Positions 50,780 to 60,249 of a DNA stretch of 64,000 nucleotides are shown here, one piece after another; position 1 is the stretch's first letter, and every line of letters starts with the position of its first letter. Below the pieces are notes generated by a model. The model ran no database searches. It had not been told where the DNA came from and saw only the letters and a list, made by a program, of their open reading frames with translations. Origin of the DNA: Campylobacter upsaliensis (GTDB lineage Bacteria > Campylobacterota > Campylobacteria > Campylobacterales > Campylobacteraceae); contig NZ_LR134372.1 of assembly GCF_900637395.1 (NCBI RefSeq), positions 372,001 through 436,000 of the forward strand. The letters are read 5' to 3'. Position numbers and translations under genes: made by a program.

Positions 50780-51491
50780 AAAATTTTATTATGAGGGTTT
50801 TAAGCTTAGTAATAGTTTAGAAAGTTTATCTTTTTTTGAGGATGGATTTAAAGCCCAAAATATAAGAATTGAGCAAAAAGGGGAGAATTTTTTTCTTTAT
50901 GATAGGCATAATTTTTTATATTATTTTGTTAGAGAGCTTAAAGATTTCAGCTTACAAAAAAGTTTTGTAAAAATTTTGAGCCAAAATTCCACTTGGCTTA
51001 TGCAAAATGAAAATTTTCTTAAACTCAATGGTTTTGAAAATCTTATAAAACATAGGCAAATGCAGCTTTTAAGCCCCACATTTACTCCGCAAAATTATTT
51101 TTTCATCGAAGGGGCTAAAAGGGAGGATATGGCAGAATTGAAGGAATTTTTTTCGCAATTTTTTGACACGACTTATCTTTTTTTACTTTCTTTAAAAGAG
51201 CTGGAGGATAAATTACATCAATGCCTCATTTACAAAGAAAAGGGTAGAATTTGCGGAGGATTGATTTATTCTAGCGTTTTAAATGGCTTATATATCGACT
51301 TCATCGCAGTGCGTAGAAATTTAGCTTACAAAAATGTCGCCTTTGCTTTGTTAAATACTCTCATCAAACGCCATCCAAAAGCACAGCTAAGGCTTTTTGT
51401 AGATAGGGTTAATCAAAGGGCTATTCATTTTTACGAAAGAGCGGGTTTTACTTATGCTAAAAATGAATTTAATTTTTATATTAAAAAATGA
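50766..51491 (+). CDS. GNAT-family acetyltransferase-like protein
   Basis: 241 residues. The C-terminal 110 residues have the GNAT layout: IYKEKGRICGGLIYSSVL, YIDFIAVRRNLAYKNVAFAL and INQRAIHFYERAGF-type end (VNQRAIHFYERAGFTY). The first 120 residues are a separate helical domain. Overlaps the ligase gene by 14 nt, so both are made together; it may transfer the activated acyl group to a sugar or amine. Confidence 0.75.
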   Translation: MRLFEKFYYEGFKLSNSLESLSFFEDGFKAQNIRIEQKGENFFLYDRHNFLYYFVRELKDFSLQKSFVKILSQNSTWLMQNENFLKLNGFENLIKHRQMQLLSPTFTPQNYFFIEGAKREDMAELKEFFSQFFDTTYLFLLSLKELEDKLHQCLIYKEKGRICGGLIYSSVLNGLYIDFIAVRRNLAYKNVAFALLNTLIKRHPKAQLRLFVDRVNQRAIHFYERAGFTYAKNEFNFYIKK

Positions 51492-51522
51492 CTTTAAAAT
51501 TGAGTTAATTAAGATTTGTATT

Positions 51523-51548
51523 AATAAGGGCTTTTATGCCCTTAATAT
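51523..51548. terminator. Bidirectional terminator between the GNAT gene and lon
   Basis: AATAAGGGC / GCCCTTAAT with loop TTTTAT, between two converging genes. Confidence 0.7.
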
Positions 51549-53926
51549 CACATTAAAGAATATTTTAGCACTTCTTCAAATTCCTTAACGGCGATGATTT
51601 GCATATTGTCCCTTACTTCTTGTGGGATATCTTTTAAATCTCTTTCGTAGTTTTTTTCGGGAATGAGTGCTGTTGTCATTTCAGCTTTATAGGCGGCTAT
51701 AAGCTTTTCTTTTAAGCCACCTATAGGTAAAACTCTTCCATTTAAGTCAAGCTCACCCGTCATCGCTATATCGTTTCGCACTCTTTTTTCGCTAAAAATA
51801 GATGCCATAGCCGTAGCCATAGTGATACCCGCACTAGGTCCATCTTTTGGAGTCGCTCCATCTGGGACATGGATGTGGAGATTATATTGCTCGTAAGGAT
51901 TTGTTTTGGTATCAAGTAGGGCTTTTTTAGGAATTTTAAGCTTTCCCTCATCGATTAGAACTTTAATGACGCTAAAAGCGATTTTAGCTGACTCTTTCAT
52001 CACATCGCCCAAAGAGCCTGTTAGCATTAATTCGCCTTTCCCTTTAATTTTAATCGCCTCGACTTTTAGCACATCTCCACCCACAGCCGTCCAAGCTAGT
52101 CCATTAACCTGTCCTATTTTATCTTCTCTTTCTCTTTTTTGAATTTCATAAACTTTTTTATCTAAGAAATGGTGTAAATTTTTGGCAGTAATGCTAACCT
52201 TCTTAGTTTCTTCAAGCAAAATTTGCTTAGCAGTTTTACGGCAAAGCTCGGCAATTTTACGGCGTAAAGTTCTTACACCAGATTCTCTTGTATAATCGCT
52301 AATGAGCAATTCAATCCCATCCTTACTCACACTCAATTCACTAGCTTTTAAGCCGTGTTTTTTAAGCTCATCTGGGATAAGATAATTTTTTGCAATTTGG
52401 AATTTTTCATTTGGAGTATAAGAGCTAAGTTCGATAAATTCCATTCTATCTCTTAATGGTGAGGGAATATTGCTAATATCATTTGCCGTGGCGATAAAAA
52501 TAGCTTTGCTTAAATCCAAATTAAAATTAAGATAATAATCCCTAAATTTAGAGTTTTGCTCAGGGTCTAAAATTTCTAGTAAAACAGCAGATGGATCGCC
52601 TCTAAAGCTGCGGTTAAGCTTGTCTATCTCATCAAGCACGATGACAGGATTTATTTGTCCGGCTTCTATTAAGCCCTGCGTAATGCGTCCGGGCATCGCT
52701 CCTATATAAGTGCGGCGGTGTCCGCGAAGCTCATTAACATCTTCAAGCCCTCCTAAAGCTATGCGTATAAGCTCTCTTTTTAAAGCCTTTGCGACAGAAT
52801 TTGCAAGAGAGGTTTTACCCACGCCAGGAGGTCCGTAAAAGCATAATATAACTTTTGCTCCGTCTCTATCATTTATCTTTCTTTTTTCTAAAAGCTCACG
52901 CACAGCAAAATATTCTTCAATGCGTCTTTTAGGCTTTTCTAAGGCGTAATGGTCGCGTTCTAGTTGTTTGATAACCTCTTTAATGCTAAGTTTTTTCTTA
53001 GAAATTTTTTCAAAAGGCACATCAAGAGCCGTTTCTATGTAGGTTTGTATCATAGAGGCTTCTGAATTGTCTTGATGAATTCTTTCAAATTTTTCAATTT
53101 GTTTTTTGATTTCTTTATAGGCATCTTCGTGCATAAAGGGCTTTTTGAGCTCTAGTTTTTTGTAGTATTCTTGAACTTCATCTTCTTTTTGTGTATCTGA
53201 GCCTAGCTCTCTTTGAATTTGTCTTAATTGCTCTTTAAGAAAATATTCCTTATTTGCCTTGTCAATTCTTAAATGTGCTTTATTTTTAATATCTTTTTGC
53301 AAGCGGTTGGTTTCAATCTCTTCTACTAATAAATCAATAAGTTTGATAAGTTTGATTTCTAAATTCGAAAGGATAAAAAATTCATAAGCGTCTTGCTTTT
53401 TCATTTTTATAGTATTTAAGATTAAATCGCAAATCCTTGAAGCATCTAAGCCCTCTTCAATAGTTCTTAATAAATCTGGAGAGAAATAATGGCTAATGCT
53501 AGAAAGAATTTTGACCTTTTCTTTGACAACATCTAAAAGGGCTTTCTTTTTTTTGGGTTCTAGTTCTTCTTCGATTATGGGTTCGATTTGAGCTTCTAGT
53601 GGTTTGTTGGAAATTCTTTTTATAATTCTCGCTTTAGAATGCCCTTGAAAAAGAATTTTAATGCGTCCATCTGGCAAAGGCACTTTTCTCATTATGCTGC
53701 CTATAACACCACAATCATAAATTTCATCAAAACTTCGACCATTTTCATATTTTGAGGGAGCAACGAAAATCATATTATCATCTCTAAGAGCTTTGTCTAA
53801 GGCACTAGAATTTTTAGAATCGTTAATGAAAATGGGTGTTATCATAAAAGGATATAAAAATAACTCATCTTCGATTAAAACGGGAAAAATTTGTTTAATA
53901 GCCACTATGTCTTCTAATTCCATCAT
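51548..53926 (-). CDS. lon: ATP-dependent protease Lon
   Basis: 792 residues. LON substrate domain at the start (FPVLIEDELFLYPFMITPIF), AAA+ Walker A GPPGVGKTSLAN near residue 357 and Walker B VIVLDEIDK, then the protease domain with the Ser-Lys dyad in KDGPSAGITMATAMAS near 690. It degrades misfolded and regulatory proteins. A second Met follows directly, so the start could be 53923. Full length. Confidence 0.97.
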   Translation of the reverse strand: MMELEDIVAIKQIFPVLIEDELFLYPFMITPIFINDSKNSSALDKALRDDNMIFVAPSKYENGRSFDEIYDCGVIGSIMRKVPLPDGRIKILFQGHSKARIIKRISNKPLEAQIEPIIEEELEPKKKKALLDVVKEKVKILSSISHYFSPDLLRTIEEGLDASRICDLILNTIKMKKQDAYEFFILSNLEIKLIKLIDLLVEEIETNRLQKDIKNKAHLRIDKANKEYFLKEQLRQIQRELGSDTQKEDEVQEYYKKLELKKPFMHEDAYKEIKKQIEKFERIHQDNSEASMIQTYIETALDVPFEKISKKKLSIKEVIKQLERDHYALEKPKRRIEEYFAVRELLEKRKINDRDGAKVILCFYGPPGVGKTSLANSVAKALKRELIRIALGGLEDVNELRGHRRTYIGAMPGRITQGLIEAGQINPVIVLDEIDKLNRSFRGDPSAVLLEILDPEQNSKFRDYYLNFNLDLSKAIFIATANDISNIPSPLRDRMEFIELSSYTPNEKFQIAKNYLIPDELKKHGLKASELSVSKDGIELLISDYTRESGVRTLRRKIAELCRKTAKQILLEETKKVSITAKNLHHFLDKKVYEIQKREREDKIGQVNGLAWTAVGGDVLKVEAIKIKGKGELMLTGSLGDVMKESAKIAFSVIKVLIDEGKLKIPKKALLDTKTNPYEQYNLHIHVPDGATPKDGPSAGITMATAMASIFSEKRVRNDIAMTGELDLNGRVLPIGGLKEKLIAAYKAEMTTALIPEKNYERDLKDIPQEVRDNMQIIAVKEFEEVLKYSLM

Positions 53927-53945
53927 TTCTCCTAAATTTCAACTC

Positions 53946-54593
53946 TTAAAATTTTTCAAATATTGCTCTATACCAAGGAAGCTCAGGCGTTATAATGCTT
54001 CTTTTAAAAAATTCTGATTGTTGCAATTTTTCTTGGTAAATTTCATAGCTTTGCTGCCTATTTGTTCTATTATACAAATCTGCTATGGTGCTGTCTAAAT
54101 AAAACACTGCGATATTAAATTTTGTAAGCATAGTTTGCACTAAAGGCTTGTATTGTGTATTTGGATATTCTTTTAAAAAATTATCAATTTCTTGCTGACT
54201 TTGAAGCATTAGGGCTTGATTACGATTTGGCACGGCAAAGGCTTCAAATTTGGCTTTTATTTTAAGATAGCGTGTATAATCGACATTTTTGGAATTTCCA
54301 AATTTTTTATTATATTCATCTAAATAAAATTCGGCTAATTGGTATTCTTCTTCGTCCATATGCGCTTGAGCTAGTATGATGAGTGTAGGCTCTAGTAAAG
54401 GGTCTGCGATATGCTCACTTGCCATACCGCTATAATGTGTGTCTGCTTTTTCTAAATCTTTATCTTGCAAATCTTTAATGATTTGCGCATACCATTGCGA
54501 TGGGCTAAGATTATAAAGCTCATCTTTATTTTTTGTGCTGCAAGCTGTAAAAAAAGTGATAATCAAAGATAAAATTAATAAATTCTTTTTCAT
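53946..54593 (-). CDS. bamD: Outer membrane assembly lipoprotein BamD
   Basis: 215 residues with a lipoprotein signal ending FFTAC (Cys about 18) and TPR-like helical repeats (YQLAEFYLDEYNKKFGNSKN, DNFLKEYPNTQYKPL). BamD is the essential partner of BamA in the outer-membrane protein insertion complex. ATG at 54593 is preferred to TTG at 54599. It sits directly before lon, as in C. jejuni (Cj1074c-Cj1073c). Confidence 0.88.
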   Translation of the reverse strand: MKKNLLILSLIITFFTACSTKNKDELYNLSPSQWYAQIIKDLQDKDLEKADTHYSGMASEHIADPLLEPTLIILAQAHMDEEEYQLAEFYLDEYNKKFGNSKNVDYTRYLKIKAKFEAFAVPNRNQALMLQSQQEIDNFLKEYPNTQYKPLVQTMLTKFNIAVFYLDSTIADLYNRTNRQQSYEIYQEKLQQSEFFKRSIITPELPWYRAIFEKF

Positions 54594-54673
54594 CAACAAA
54601 CCTTACTTAAAATAAAAGCGTAATTTTAATCAAATTTGATTAATAAGCCTTAATTTTGTAAAAAAATAAAAAA

Positions 54674-54690
54674 TTGGAATTATTATTGCT
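54674..54690 (+). promoter_or_regulatory. Candidate sigma54 promoter of fliW
   Basis: TTGGAA then TTGCTT with GG and GC exactly 10 nt apart (54676-54677 and 54688-54689), the -24/-12 spacing of sigma54. It fits a flagellar gene, but AT-rich DNA makes chance matches possible. Confidence 0.4.
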
Positions 54691-54732
54691 TATTTATGTT
54701 AAAATTAAAATTATAAAACTTGAGGAGATAAA

Positions 54733-55122
54733 ATGACTCTAGCTGTTAAATGCCCTATCTTGGGTTTTGAAGAAACTAAGAATATGGAATTTACAACCAT
54801 AGATGAGATATTTGTCAGGCTTAAAAGCCTCGATGGTAAGGATTTTTCTTTTGTTCTCATCAATCCCTACCTTATACGCCCCGATTATGAATTTGACATA
54901 CCGACCTATTACCAAGAATTGCTTTCGCTCACACCAGAATCCAAACAGCAGGTTTTTAACATAGTCGCTTTAGCAAAGACTATTGAAGAATCTACTGTAA
55001 ATTTTCTTGCTCCCGTGGTAATTAATTTGGACAACAATACTATGGCACAAGTCATTTTAGATACGGTGAATTATCCTGATTTCTTTCAGGCAGAAAAAAT
55101 TTCTAATTACATTAAAAAATAA
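54733..55122 (+). CDS. fliW: Flagellar assembly factor FliW
   Basis: 129 residues. [15 protein letters not shown] and [18 protein letters not shown] are FliW signatures. FliW binds CsrA and flagellin, coupling flagellin synthesis to secretion. The stop overlaps the proC start by one base. Confidence 0.92.
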   Translation: MTLAVKCPILGFEETKNMEFTTIDEIFVRLKSLDGKDFSFVLINPYLIRPDYEFDIPTYYQELLSLTPESKQQVFNIVALAKTIEESTVNFLAPVVINLDNNTMAQVILDTVNYPDFFQAEKISNYIKK

Positions 55123-55856
55123 TGTCCAGCATTTATATCCTTGCAAATGGTGCTATGGCGAGTGCCTTAGCTTATGGTTTAAGAGATTTTTATGAAATTT
55201 ATATAGTGGGGCGTGAAGCTCAAAAACTTGAATATTTGAAAAAAGAAGGCTTTAAAACTTTACTTTACAACGAATTTGACTTGGAAAATAAAAATGTTAT
55301 CTTGGCTTTTAAGCCTTATGCTTTAAATGAAATGTCCCAAATTTTAAAGGGGGAAGCGAGGATTTTAATTTCCGTTTTGGCAAGTACTAGTTTGAAAGAA
55401 TTAGAGTGTATTAGAGCTCAAAATATTGCGAGGATTATGCCAAATATCGCTGCTAAATATAAAGCCTCTACCACACCTTTTATATTAAAAAACGAGCTTT
55501 TTAAAGAAGAAATAGTCCAAATTTTAACAAGTTTTGGTAATGCTTATGAATTGAGTAGCGAAAAACAAATGCCAAGTGCTATGGCTTTAAGTGGCTGTGC
55601 GCCCGCTTTTCTTTCTTTGGTGGCTGAAGCTCTTGCAAATGGTGGTGTGTATAGAGGTTTAGATAAGGAGTTAAGTTTAAAGCTTACGCAAGGGCTTTTT
55701 GAAAGCTTTTCGACACTTTTAGCTCACGAGCACCCAGCTCTTATCAAAGAAAGTGTTTGCTCACCTGCTGGTGTGAGCATAAAAGGCGTGAAGGTGTTAG
55801 AAGAAAGGGCTATTAGAGCGGCATTTATGGAGGCTGTTTATATCAGCTCCAAATGA
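55122..55856 (+). CDS. proC: Pyrroline-5-carboxylate reductase
   Basis: 244 residues. N-terminal NAD(P) fold with YILANGAMASALAYGL and the C-terminal signature MALSGCAPAFLSLVAEALANGG. It makes proline, the last step. Slightly shorter than many ProC (about 265-270), with a shortened NAD-binding domain. Overlaps the next gene by 4 nt (ATGA). Confidence 0.92.
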   Translation: MSSIYILANGAMASALAYGLRDFYEIYIVGREAQKLEYLKKEGFKTLLYNEFDLENKNVILAFKPYALNEMSQILKGEARILISVLASTSLKELECIRAQNIARIMPNIAAKYKASTTPFILKNELFKEEIVQILTSFGNAYELSSEKQMPSAMALSGCAPAFLSLVAEALANGGVYRGLDKELSLKLTQGLFESFSTLLAHEHPALIKESVCSPAGVSIKGVKVLEERAIRAAFMEAVYISSK

Positions 55857-56167
55857 AAAGAGCATTTTCTTTTGTCGAGCTTGTAATTTCTATAATTATC
55901 TTGGCTTTTATTTTTAGCTCCATTTCGCTTTTTTATACACAAATCGATAAAAATAATGTAACCTTAAAGTTTTTTGAAAGGCTCTATGCCCTTGAAGCTG
56001 GGCTTTTGATGCGTTCAAGTGGTAAAGAAATTTTTGTTGTTAATGATGTGTTAAAACCCTTACGACTAAAAGAGACAATTGCAAAAGATGAAATTTTTGA
56101 ATTAAAAAAAATAGAGCCTTTTGATAAAACTTATACGCAGTATTTTTACAATGAAAAAAGCTTTTAG
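55853..56167 (+). CDS. ctsT: Pilin-like transformation protein, CtsT-like
   Basis: 104 residues. Short basic start, then FSFVELVISIIILAFIF, the hydrophobic helix of type II/IV pseudopilins with the Glu at position 5 after the Phe. Position after proC matches Cj1077 (ctsT), needed for DNA uptake in C. jejuni. Overlaps both neighbours. Confidence 0.8.
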   Translation: MKRAFSFVELVISIIILAFIFSSISLFYTQIDKNNVTLKFFERLYALEAGLLMRSSGKEIFVVNDVLKPLRLKETIAKDEIFELKKIEPFDKTYTQYFYNEKSF

Positions 56168-56825
56168 TTTGCTTGAATTAACAATTGCTTTAGTGATTTT
56201 TTCTATTATTTTTATGCTTATATCAAAGCCTTTGAGAGAATTTTACTTATTGCATTTAAAGTCTTTGGAGCAAAATGAAGTGATTTTAAAATTAAATCAA
56301 ACTCTACTCAATTTAGAAAATATCCTTTTAAAATGCGTCAATTTGGAATTTACAAGTAGAAATTTCTCCTGTTTTTTGAAAGATGATGAAAGTATTTTTG
56401 TGCTTGAAAATGGCAAGCTAAAATTAGTCAATTCAATGCTAATTTTAAAAAATAATATGGGATTTTATTCTCCAAAGAGTGATTTTTCTTATCTTTTACA
56501 AAATAAAATGGATCTTTTTAAAGATAGAGAGGGAAGTTTTTATGCCTTAAAAAATGGAAAAGTTGAGCTTTTAAATCCTGCAAATTTACAAAGTGAAGGA
56601 ATTTTTTATCCTTTGAAAGCCAAAATTGAATTTAAATTTGAAGATAATGCTTTAAAATTCACGCTTAAACCTAAAATATTTAATGAAAATTTGAAGCAGG
56701 AGGCTTTATTGCTTGATTTTGTTCGAGATTTTAGCTTGAGAGAGCAAAATGGAGTTTTATGGATTAAAATCTGTGTGCAAAAAACATATTTTTCACATTG
56801 TTTAGAAAAAATGGTCTCTTTATGA
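56151..56825 (+). CDS. Pseudopilin-like protein (Cj1078-like)
   Basis: 224 residues. MKKAFSLLELTIALVIFSII is a prepilin-type N-terminus. ATG at 56151 is chosen because the methylation motif follows it directly; it lies within the end of ctsT. Probably part of the same transformation/type II-like system. Confidence 0.75.
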   Translation: MKKAFSLLELTIALVIFSIIFMLISKPLREFYLLHLKSLEQNEVILKLNQTLLNLENILLKCVNLEFTSRNFSCFLKDDESIFVLENGKLKLVNSMLILKNNMGFYSPKSDFSYLLQNKMDLFKDREGSFYALKNGKVELLNPANLQSEGIFYPLKAKIEFKFEDNALKFTLKPKIFNENLKQEALLLDFVRDFSLREQNGVLWIKICVQKTYFSHCLEKMVSL

Positions 56826-57274
56826 AAAAAGCTTATGTTTTGCTTGGTGTCGTATTTTTAACGCTTTTTGTGGGATTTTTAATGAGTGTGGGATTAAATA
56901 TTTCAAGTTATATGCCAAGATTTTTAAAAGATAATTATGCTTATACTCAAGCTCAAATTCTAAGGTCAAATGCTAAAGAACTTGCCAAATATGCTCTTTT
57001 TCAAGCTAAAAAAGAGGGATTTGAATGCTTGAATTCTATCAGCTTTTCTTATCCTAGCGTTAAAGATAAAATCCAACTTGAATATTTTTATGCCTTTGCT
57101 GAGTGCCAAAAGGGTCGTTTGATAAATGTTAATCCAGATGTAAATTTATCTAAAGACGGCGTGATTATCGTCAATATCAGTGTATTTTCAAAGCTAAATG
57201 AAGGAGTTAATGAGGAAATTTTGATTAACGAAAAACTAAGGCTAGTCGCAAAAGAAAACTTTTGGATGCCTTAG
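56822..57274 (+). CDS. Membrane-anchored pilin-like protein (Cj1079-like)
   Basis: 150 residues with one N-terminal membrane helix (VLLGVVFLTLFVGFLMSVGL) and a soluble domain. ATG overlaps the stop of the preceding gene (ATGA). Last gene of the fliW-proC-ctsT run; convergent to rpsR. Function inferred from place. Confidence 0.7.
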   Translation: MKKAYVLLGVVFLTLFVGFLMSVGLNISSYMPRFLKDNYAYTQAQILRSNAKELAKYALFQAKKEGFECLNSISFSYPSVKDKIQLEYFYAFAECQKGRLINVNPDVNLSKDGVIIVNISVFSKLNEGVNEEILINEKLRLVAKENFWMP

Positions 57275-57282
57275 AGTGTATT

Positions 57283-57543
57283 TTATAATCCTTCAAAAGG
57301 ATTATTGATGACATTTTTTCTATCGACTATGTAAGGGATAAGGGCTACATGTCTTGCGCGTTTTATGGCTAATTCTACCATTTCTTGATATTTCTTGCTT
57401 GTGCCTGTTAAACGGCGTGGCATAATTTTAAAGCGTTCGGATAAAGCGTGCTTTAGCATTGCTGTGTCTTTGTAGTCGATAAATTCAACCTTAGCCTCTG
57501 TATATTTGCAATATTTGCGTGAATATTTTCTTTTTTCTGCCAT
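57283..57543 (-). CDS. rpsR: 30S ribosomal protein S18
   Basis: 86 residues; [35 protein letters not shown] and [11 protein letters not shown] are S18 signatures. Third gene of rpsF-ssb-rpsR. Confidence 0.96.
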   Translation of the reverse strand: MAEKRKYSRKYCKYTEAKVEFIDYKDTAMLKHALSERFKIMPRRLTGTSKKYQEMVELAIKRARHVALIPYIVDRKNVINNPFEGL

Positions 57544-57555
57544 AATTTTTCCTTT

Positions 57556-58053
57556 TTAAAATGGTAAATCGCTGTCATCACTATCATAAGCATCGACATC
57601 GATTTCTCTAATTTTTTCTTGATTTTGATTGGAGGTTTTTTGCATAGGCTTTTTACTATTTTCACTGGTATAAGGATCGTAGCTTTGCGTTTCTGCATAA
57701 TTGTTAGGGGTGAAATGATTTGCATTATTTTGATTATTACCTAGCATTTCCATATTTTCAACCTGAACGCTATGTTTAGAGCGATTTTGACCATTTTGAT
57801 CGGTCCATTGATCAAATTTTAAACGCCCTTCAATTAAAAGCTTACTTCCTTTTGAAAGATATTGATTTGCCACCTCTGCTTGTCTGCCAAAAAAGGTAAT
57901 ATCAACAAAACAAGTTTCTTCGCGTTTTTCACCATTGACGCTAAATTTTCTTGTAACGGCGATAGCAGAAGAGCCGATGGCTGTTCCACTTTGCCCATAA
58001 CGCATTTCTATATCTCTAGTAAGATTTCCAATCAAAACAACTTTGTTAAACAT
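57556..58053 (-). CDS. ssb: Single-stranded DNA-binding protein
   Basis: 165 residues. OB fold at 1-110 (MFNKVVLIGNLTRDIEMRY, then ETCFVDITFFGRQAEVA), a flexible Asn/Gln-rich linker, and the acidic tip DSDDSDLPF that binds partner proteins. Confidence 0.96.
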   Translation of the reverse strand: MFNKVVLIGNLTRDIEMRYGQSGTAIGSSAIAVTRKFSVNGEKREETCFVDITFFGRQAEVANQYLSKGSKLLIEGRLKFDQWTDQNGQNRSKHSVQVENMEMLGNNQNNANHFTPNNYAETQSYDPYTSENSKKPMQKTSNQNQEKIREIDVDAYDSDDSDLPF

Positions 58054-58061
58054 CTTTTTGC

Positions 58062-58439
58062 CTATTGAATTTCAGGGGCTTCTATAGGTTTAATCTCTTT
58101 TTTTGACTGCTTGATACCTTGAGAAAGTTTTTCCCAAGCGGAAATTTCTTTCTTATTTTCATATTTAACAATCAAAAATCTTATAACTTCTTCGGTAATT
58201 CTAAGCACCCTTTCAAGTTCAGCAATTAAGCTTGTAGGAGCTTTGAAATAAATAACGAAATAAGTTCCTCTTTCGTATTTTTTGATTTTATACGCGAGCT
58301 TTCTTGTTCCCATAGGCACGACAGTTTGAATTTCTGCACCATTTTTACTAAGAATTTCTTTGACAAATTCCAACTTCGTACTAACTTCTTCTTCGGTCAG
58401 CGTAGGCTTTAAAATAAATAAAACCTCATAATGTTTCAT
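58062..58439 (-). CDS. rpsF: 30S ribosomal protein S6
   Basis: 125 residues; [19 protein letters not shown] at the start and [25 protein letters not shown] are S6 signatures. First gene of the rpsF-ssb-rpsR operon, with AAGGAG before ATG. Confidence 0.96.
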   Translation of the reverse strand: MKHYEVLFILKPTLTEEEVSTKLEFVKEILSKNGAEIQTVVPMGTRKLAYKIKKYERGTYFVIYFKAPTSLIAELERVLRITEEVIRFLIVKYENKKEISAWEKLSQGIKQSKKEIKPIEAPEIQ

Positions 58440-58494
58440 TTTTTCTCCTTGTGGATATTAAGCCCATTTTCACGGGCAAGGATTGCAAGAGCGA

Positions 58495-58500
58495 ATTATA
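58495..58500 (-). promoter_or_regulatory. -10 box of the rpsF operon
   Basis: Minus-strand TATAAT in GCTATAATTCGC. The leader holds a GCCCGTG-type hairpin (about 58463-58480) that might be a site for S6:S18 feedback; this is speculative. Confidence 0.5.
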
Positions 58501-58536
58501 GCTAAATATACTTAAGCTATGTTAAATCTTTAAAAA

Positions 58537-59643
58537 TTAATTTTGCATTAATCTTATAATGTCGTTAAAGGTCGCAAAAAGCATCAAGCTTAAAAGCAAA
58601 GCCATACCACTATAACTTAGATATTCAAAGGCTTTTTGTGGGACTTCTTTTTTAAAAATTAAACTATAAAGATTAAACAAGATATGTCCGCCATCAAGCA
58701 TAGGTATAGGTAAAAGATTTAAAATTCCAAGGTTGATAGAAATTAAAGCTGTGATAAATAAAAGCCACGAAAGGCTTATTTCAGCAGCTTTTGAAGTGAT
58801 ATCAACCATAGTGATAATCCCGCCCAAATTTTTTGCCTCTATATCACCGGCAATGAGTTTAAAAAGCCCTTTTATAATAAGAGTAGAAGCTTTTATGCTT
58901 TCATCTAAGGCATAGCTTAAACTTTGTAAGCCTGTGTAGCTAACGCTTATTTTTTCATTACTTGGAGCTATTCCAAGTTGTAGTTTTGGCACGATTTGTC
59001 CAAATTCATTATAGCCTTGTCCAGTTTTTGGTGTGATAAGAAGATTTAAGTTTTTTTCTTCTCTTTGAATTTCGATTATTAAGGCGTTTGGAGTGAGTAG
59101 GGCGGGGATTTCATCAAAGCTTTGAATTTTGACACCATTGATACTTTTAATGGTGTCTCCTTCTAAAAGTCCTATCTCTTGTGCGGCTGAATTTGGAGCG
59201 ATGAAGCCTATTTTAGCGGAAGCTTTTTCTAAGCCCAAATTTGCTATGGCGATGTAAAGTAAAAAGGCTAAGAAGAGGTTGAAAAATGGTCCAGCAAAAA
59301 GGATATAAATTTTTTGCCACGCGTGCAAGGAGCCATAGCTATCTTTGTCATAATTTCTTAAAGCAGGATTTAAATCATCTTGCCCCTTAAGCTTGACATA
59401 GCCTCCAAGTGGCAGGGCGCTTAAGCGGTATTTTGTATTTTTAAATTCTTTTTCAAAAAGAGCTTTACCAAAACCTATGCTAAAAATTTCCACTCTTACG
59501 CCTAAAGATTTTGCAGCTAAGAAATGCCCTAATTCGTGGAAAAATATCAAAAAAGAAATGACAAAAATGGTCGCTAAAAACTGCACGGAGTAAAATTTCA
59601 AGCCTAAAATTAAGATAATTAAAAGAAAAAGAAGACTTTTCAT
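58537..59643 (-). CDS. rseP: Site-2 zinc metalloprotease RseP
   Basis: 368 residues. HELGHFLAAK near residue 40 is the zinc-binding HExxH; a PDZ domain lies at about 140-215; LLPIPMLDGGHILF near 315 supplies the second metal ligand motif. Four membrane segments. It cuts membrane-spanning substrates. Overlaps pgsA by 4 nt. Confidence 0.93.
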   Translation of the reverse strand: MKSLLFLLIILILGLKFYSVQFLATIFVISFLIFFHELGHFLAAKSLGVRVEIFSIGFGKALFEKEFKNTKYRLSALPLGGYVKLKGQDDLNPALRNYDKDSYGSLHAWQKIYILFAGPFFNLFLAFLLYIAIANLGLEKASAKIGFIAPNSAAQEIGLLEGDTIKSINGVKIQSFDEIPALLTPNALIIEIQREEKNLNLLITPKTGQGYNEFGQIVPKLQLGIAPSNEKISVSYTGLQSLSYALDESIKASTLIIKGLFKLIAGDIEAKNLGGIITMVDITSKAAEISLSWLLFITALISINLGILNLLPIPMLDGGHILFNLYSLIFKKEVPQKAFEYLSYSGMALLLSLMLFATFNDIIRLMQN

Positions 59644-60170
59644 CGCTTTTTCCTATGTTTGATATAATGATAAACATATTCAAAGCCCGAGTAAAGCGTA
59701 AGTGCAAGAGCAATGTAGAGTAAAATATCACCAAAAATCCAATCAAGCATTAAAAAAATAATGGCAGTCATTTGAAAGCCAGTTTTAAGCTTGCCAGCAA
59801 ATGAGGCGCTAACATCTAAATTTTCACTTACCATAACGACTCTAAAACCTGTAATAAAAAATTCACGCACTAAGATAAGGTAAATTACCCATTCATTTGC
59901 CCTATCTAAAAGCAAAAGCCCTAAAAAAGCGGCTAAGATGAGCATTTTATCTGCTAAAGGGTCTAAAATAGCACCCAATTTTGTTGTTTGTCTCCATTTT
60001 CTTGCTATAAATCCGTCAAAAAAATCACTCAAAGCCGCTAAAGAAAAAAGTAAGGTGGCAAAATAATTAATCCAGCTTTGATGCACATTTTCAAAGGGAA
60101 AGGTAAGGACAAAAAATAAAAGCGGTGCTAAAATCATTCTTAAAATAGCTAAAAGATTTGGTAAATTCAT
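59640..60170 (-). CDS. pgsA: CDP-diacylglycerol-glycerol-3-phosphate phosphatidyltransferase
   Basis: 176 residues. SDFFDGFIARKWRQTTKLGA followed by ILDPLADK is the CDP-alcohol phosphotransferase motif with its four Asp. It makes phosphatidylglycerol phosphate. ATG at 60170 (MNLPNLLAILRM) is the family's normal start. Confidence 0.93.
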   Translation of the reverse strand: MNLPNLLAILRMILAPLLFFVLTFPFENVHQSWINYFATLLFSLAALSDFFDGFIARKWRQTTKLGAILDPLADKMLILAAFLGLLLLDRANEWVIYLILVREFFITGFRVVMVSENLDVSASFAGKLKTGFQMTAIIFLMLDWIFGDILLYIALALTLYSGFEYVYHYIKHRKKR

Positions 60171-60249
60171 TTTTGACCTTGTTGAAAATGAGAAATTTTG
60201 CAAAAAATATTATAGAAATTTAATAAATCATCGTTAAATTTGATTAAAA

